Shown: piece after piece, positions 29,968 to 32,320 of the stretch
How the letters are laid out: the number at the start of each line of letters is the position of its first letter
How positions within the stretch are numbered: the first letter of the stretch is position 1
Program-made: the position numbers and the translations under genes
DNA from: Gudongella sp034004165
GTDB lineage: Bacteria; Bacillota; Clostridia; Tissierellales; Tissierellaceae
Direction: 5' to 3'
DNA length: 32,320 bases
Assembly (NCBI GenBank): GCA_034004165.1
Contig: JAVEXI010000018.1
Span: 1 to 32,320, forward strand
The notes under the pieces: generated by a model
The model's database searches: none
What the model was told of the DNA's origin: nothing
The model's input: the letters and a program-made list of their open reading frames with translations, nothing else

Positions 29968-30801
29968 ATGATTCACGATATTGAACCCAGGATACTCAAA
30001 AATCAATTTACAAATAAAAAAGCTGAGCCTAAAGACCTTTTCCTTGCTTATGATGGCGATTCAGTGCTGATCAGAGAAGATAAGGACAAGTTATGGTATC
30101 CATCTTTTAAGGATTTTGAGACTACCCATCCAGATTTAAAAGAAAATGCTAAATTTCTTTTTTCAATAGATGAGATTGATTATTTTCTTGTAGAGGGAGA
30201 AGAACTCGACATAGAAGGATGGATTTATGTAAGTACTGGAAGATTTCGTACTGAACCGAAATATTGGCGCTCCTTTGCAGGAGTTTTAGGATGGCAGCTT
30301 AACAGATGGTACAGCAATCATAAGTATTGTTCAAAGTGCGGGTCTATCTTGACACCTTCTGAAAAAGAAAGAATGCTCTTATGCAATAATTGTGGGTTTA
30401 CGGTATATCCTACTATATCACCGTGCGTGATAGTAGCTGTTTATAATGGCAATAAAATTCTTTTGACAAAATATGCAGGTAGATCCTATGCAAGGTACGC
30501 TCTGATAGCAGGCTTTGCAGAGATTGGAGAATCACTTGAACAAACAGTACATCGGGAAGTAATGGAAGAGGTAGGGTTAAAGGTTAAGAATCTCAGATTT
30601 TACAAGAGTCAGCCCTGGCCATTTACGGATACTCTTTTGTCAGGCTTTTATGCCGAGCTTGATGGAGATGATACGATTACTTTGGATAAGAATGAACTGC
30701 AATTAGCTGAATGGATTGATAGGGAAAATGTGCCACCTAACGATTTGAAGATAAGCCTTACTGGAGAAATGATGGATAATTTCAGATTTAAAAAATTTTG
30801 A
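29968..30801 (+). CDS. nudC: NAD(+)/NADH diphosphatase (NudC-type Nudix hydrolase)
   Basis: The 277-residue enzyme cleaves NADH to NMNH and AMP and, in other bacteria, removes NAD caps from RNA. The zinc ribbon is visible (YCSKCGS and LLCNNCGF), followed by YPTISPCVIVAV. The Nudix box GFAEIGESLEQTVHREVMEE runs into VGL, and SQPWPFTDTLLSGF is the motif that marks NADH-specific Nudix enzymes. GGAGGAAAAAA precedes the ATG. It is transcribed with the membrane protein upstream; its stop codon lies at the base of the following terminator. Confidence 0.95.
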   Translation: MIHDIEPRILKNQFTNKKAEPKDLFLAYDGDSVLIREDKDKLWYPSFKDFETTHPDLKENAKFLFSIDEIDYFLVEGEELDIEGWIYVSTGRFRTEPKYWRSFAGVLGWQLNRWYSNHKYCSKCGSILTPSEKERMLLCNNCGFTVYPTISPCVIVAVYNGNKILLTKYAGRSYARYALIAGFAEIGESLEQTVHREVMEEVGLKVKNLRFYKSQPWPFTDTLLSGFYAELDGDDTITLDKNELQLAEWIDRENVPPNDLKISLTGEMMDNFRFKKF

Positions 30802-30829
30802 GGAGACTTTAATTAAAGTCTCCTCTTTT
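30800..30829. terminator. Bidirectional terminator after nudC
   Basis: A perfect 11-bp stem GAGGAGACTTT (30800-30810) with AAAGTCTCCTC (30815-30825), loop AATT, then TTTT; on the minus strand it is followed by AAAATTTTTT. A second hairpin GCAGGA-AACA-TCCTGC (30830-30845) adjoins it. Confidence 0.88.
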
Positions 30830-30858
30830 GCAGGAAACATCCTGCCAAGTGTCTACAG

Positions 30859-31308
30859 TCAGGTGTGACAGACGCTGTCATACAGCTTAAAAAACAACTC
30901 AATTTTATCCCGTGTTTCATTATTTTCGTTGGATTTTAGGAGTGCATCCCTTTCGCTCTCAAAATCTTCAAAAAAGCCACGATTTCTGAAGATATATAAA
31001 ACGTTATTACCATCATCAGGGCTTTCTGTAAAGGCATCAATGAAAACAATTGGGTCTTTTTCATACAAGGAAAGGATTACTCTCTCATAAAAATCTAACA
31101 TTGCCCCTTCGGGATTAGAATAGAGCTTCTGCACAGCTATGAATTCTTCCTTACTAGTAGAATTAATAAGAGAAGTCCACAAATCATCTATTTCATTTTC
31201 GGGTAATTCCTTATCGTATTCAGCCCAGTACAGCTCTTCCATTAAATTAAGTCTTTCATCGTATTTGTCGGTTGTTAACAGCAAATCTGCGACTTGTTTA
31301 AGTTCCAT
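30859..31308 (-). CDS. Hypothetical acidic cytoplasmic protein
   Basis: I do not recognise this protein of 149 residues. It is strongly acidic, apparently all-helical, without signal peptide, membrane span or cysteine motif. Recurrent aromatic-acidic stretches such as LMEELYWAEYDKELP, DFYERVILSLYEKDP and DKIELFFKLYDS suggest a helical repeat fold. The ATG at 31308 lies 5 nt after GAGGTGATT; a GTG at 31317 falls within that site. The gene is single, convergent with nudC and divergent from the DUF488 gene. Confidence 0.72.
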   Translation of the reverse strand: MELKQVADLLLTTDKYDERLNLMEELYWAEYDKELPENEIDDLWTSLINSTSKEEFIAVQKLYSNPEGAMLDFYERVILSLYEKDPIVFIDAFTESPDDGNNVLYIFRNRGFFEDFESERDALLKSNENNETRDKIELFFKLYDSVCHT

Positions 31309-31330
31309 ATAAATCACCTCATTATTTAGA

Positions 31331-31376
31331 TACCCATTTGGGTACAGAAAGAATATGATTACTGAAAATATGGGTA
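31331..31376. promoter_or_regulatory. Candidate operator with three TACCCA/TGGGTA half-sites
   Basis: TACCCATTTGGGTA (31331-31344) is a perfect 6-2-6 palindrome; a third half-site ATGGGTA lies at 31370-31376. It sits in the divergent gap between the hypothetical protein and the DUF488 gene. Confidence 0.45.
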
Positions 31377-31451
31377 TTAATTCATTGAGGACTCATATTA
31401 ATTGAGAATTTTTTCTAATGAATAGAGGGTAGTAAATAAGGAGGCAGTAAA

Positions 31452-31814
31452 ATGGGCTCAATAATAATAAAGAGAGTTTATGATGCACCCGAAGAAAGTG
31501 ATGGTTATAGAATACTAACTGATCGGCTTTGGCCTAGAGGGATAAAAAAAGAAAACGTAAAAGCGGATTTATGGGCAAAAGATATAACTCCTAGCAATGA
31601 GTTGAGAAAAGAGTTTCATCAAAATTTTGATTTTGAAGTCTTTAATAAGAAATATTTGAAAGAGATTGCAGATAATCCTAAAGCCCCAGAATTTAAGGAA
31701 TTTGTAATTGAAAAGTTATCTAAGGGAAATATAACTTTATTGACAGCTTCAAAAAATATGGACTTTAATCAATGTCATGTATTAAAAAATTGGATTGAAA
31801 ATAAGTCTAATTGA
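31452..31814 (+). CDS. DUF488 (YeaO-like) family protein
   Basis: The 120-residue protein shows the family pattern IIIKRVYDAPEESDGYRILT followed by DRLWPRGIKKE and, later, LRKEFHQN and NITLLTASK. The family is widespread and its biochemical role is unsettled. GGAGGCAG precedes the ATG. It is a single gene with its own terminator, possibly controlled by the half-sites upstream. Confidence 0.9.
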   Translation: MGSIIIKRVYDAPEESDGYRILTDRLWPRGIKKENVKADLWAKDITPSNELRKEFHQNFDFEVFNKKYLKEIADNPKAPEFKEFVIEKLSKGNITLLTASKNMDFNQCHVLKNWIENKSN

Positions 31815-31828
31815 ATAATTTAAAACAG

Positions 31829-31856
31829 AAAAACCCTCGTTTATCGAGGGTTTTTT
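31829..31856. terminator. Bidirectional terminator between DUF488 and cspA-type genes
   Basis: AAAAACCCTCG (31829-31839), loop TTTAT, CGAGGGTTTTTT. The A run on the left makes it work for the convergent cold-shock gene too. Confidence 0.9.
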
Positions 31857-31863
31857 GACTGGA

Positions 31864-32061
31864 TTAAAGAACTACTATATTTTCAGCTTGAAGACCTTTT
31901 TGGCCTTCTACTACTTCAAATTCTACAGCTTGACCTTCTTCAAGAGTCTTAAATCCATCTTTTTGAATTTGTGAAAAGTGTGCAAAAACGTCTTTTCCGT
32001 CATCTCCTGTGATAAATCCAAATCCTTTTTCTGCGTTGAACCATTTTACTGTACCATTCAT
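31864..32061 (-). CDS. Cold-shock protein (CspA family)
   Basis: The 65-residue single cold-shock domain carries both nucleic-acid-binding motifs: RNP1 in KGFGFITG and RNP2 in VFAHFSQI. The starting NGTVKWFNAEKG and the ending GLQAENIVVL are typical. It acts as an RNA chaperone and single-stranded nucleic acid binder. The ATG at 32061 follows GGAGGT; an in-frame codon at 32076 overlaps that region. A leader of about 130 nt precedes it, as is common for cold-shock genes. Confidence 0.96.
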   Translation of the reverse strand: MNGTVKWFNAEKGFGFITGDDGKDVFAHFSQIQKDGFKTLEEGQAVEFEVVEGQKGLQAENIVVL

Positions 32062-32226
32062 AATGAGTACCTCCATAAAAAATATTTCTTAAAACGATTT
32101 CAGTAATTCAGTTTCAAATCACGATACCGTTACTATTATGAATAGCAAGTATAGAGACGTTTACTGCGTTACTTTCTTTTCGATTAAGCTCCAGCTAAGC
32201 ATAACACGAATGTAATAATAATGCAA
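32062..32226 (-). promoter_or_regulatory. Promoter and long leader of the cold-shock gene
   Basis: On the minus strand, TTGCAT (32226-32221), 17-bp spacer and TATGCT (32203-32198), with an extended -10 TG. Transcription from about 32191 gives an untranslated leader of about 130 nt, long enough for the temperature-responsive folding known for csp mRNAs. Confidence 0.65.
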
Positions 32227-32241
32227 GAAGAACTGCATAAA

Positions 32242-32320
32242 TTATTGTGCTGAATTCTCGAATATCTTAAATGTGTCAGCTATCTGAGCAAGGTTTTCTG
32301 TATTTATATCATCTTTCAGC
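32242..32320 (-). CDS. C-terminal end of an unidentified protein, possibly a chemoreceptor
   Basis: Only the last 25 or so residues are present: DDINTENLAQIADTFKIFEN, then SAQ and TAA (32244-32242). The amphipathic helix and FKIF ending resemble the tail of methyl-accepting chemotaxis proteins, but the fragment is too short to be sure. The stop lies 15 nt before the cold-shock promoter. Confidence 0.4.
   Translation of the reverse strand, partial: LKDDINTENLAQIADTFKIFENSAQ

Overview
The window reads as the chromosome of a low-GC, anaerobic, amino-acid-fermenting member of the Clostridia, most like Tissierellales or Peptostreptococcaceae-type organisms. The reasons are the glycine reductase genes with an in-frame UGA selenocysteine codon, the order rpoN-cggR-gap-pgk-tpiA-gpmI-eno followed further on by secG, rnr, smpB and ssrA, strong AGGAGG ribosome binding sites, TTG and GTG starts, and AT-rich intergenic DNA. 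The genus cannot be fixed from the sequence alone.

Layout. (1) 1-4401: end of a Stickland reductase operon: the C-terminus of grdE, then grdB (selenoprotein, UGA at 1255-1257), grdC and grdD, closed by two tandem hairpins. Together they reduce glycine (or a relative) to acetyl phosphate. (2) 4402-12971: rpoN, then a CggR-controlled lower-glycolysis operon. A textbook two-half-site CggR operator lies before cggR, and an internal terminator-like hairpin lies between gap and pgk. The GAPDH lacks the usual NAD-selecting residues. (3) 12902-15954: a zinc uptake operon (znuA-znuC-znuB-zur). Its promoter and a Zur-like palindrome are built into the eno terminator. (4) 15951-18319: secG and a K+-dependent membrane pyrophosphatase. 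(5) 18358-23373: a cell-wall operon (alpha/beta hydrolase, membrane-anchored MurF-like ligase, D-Ala-D-Ala ligase), split by a TnpB-only IS200/IS605-type element with a probable guide-RNA region. (6) 23381-26520: rnr, smpB and the tmRNA gene ssrA, a trans-translation and RNA quality control cluster.

(7) 26520-27740 is a decayed accessory stretch just after ssrA. It holds a broken ECF sigma factor gene that shows only by joining two frames, a long AT palindrome, a large hairpin and an orphan single-span membrane protein. (8) 27743-29199, minus strand: a three-gene operon of a flavodiiron-type metallo-beta-lactamase-fold protein, a Desulfovibrio-type FMN-binding protein and a small cupin. It diverges from a membrane protein-nudC pair across a palindrome-rich promoter region. 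This compact operon looks like a flavodiiron system split into separate proteins and is the most interesting candidate novel system here. (9) 30800-32320: an acidic hypothetical protein, a DUF488 protein, a cold-shock protein with a leader of about 130 nt, and the end of a minus-strand gene running off the window.
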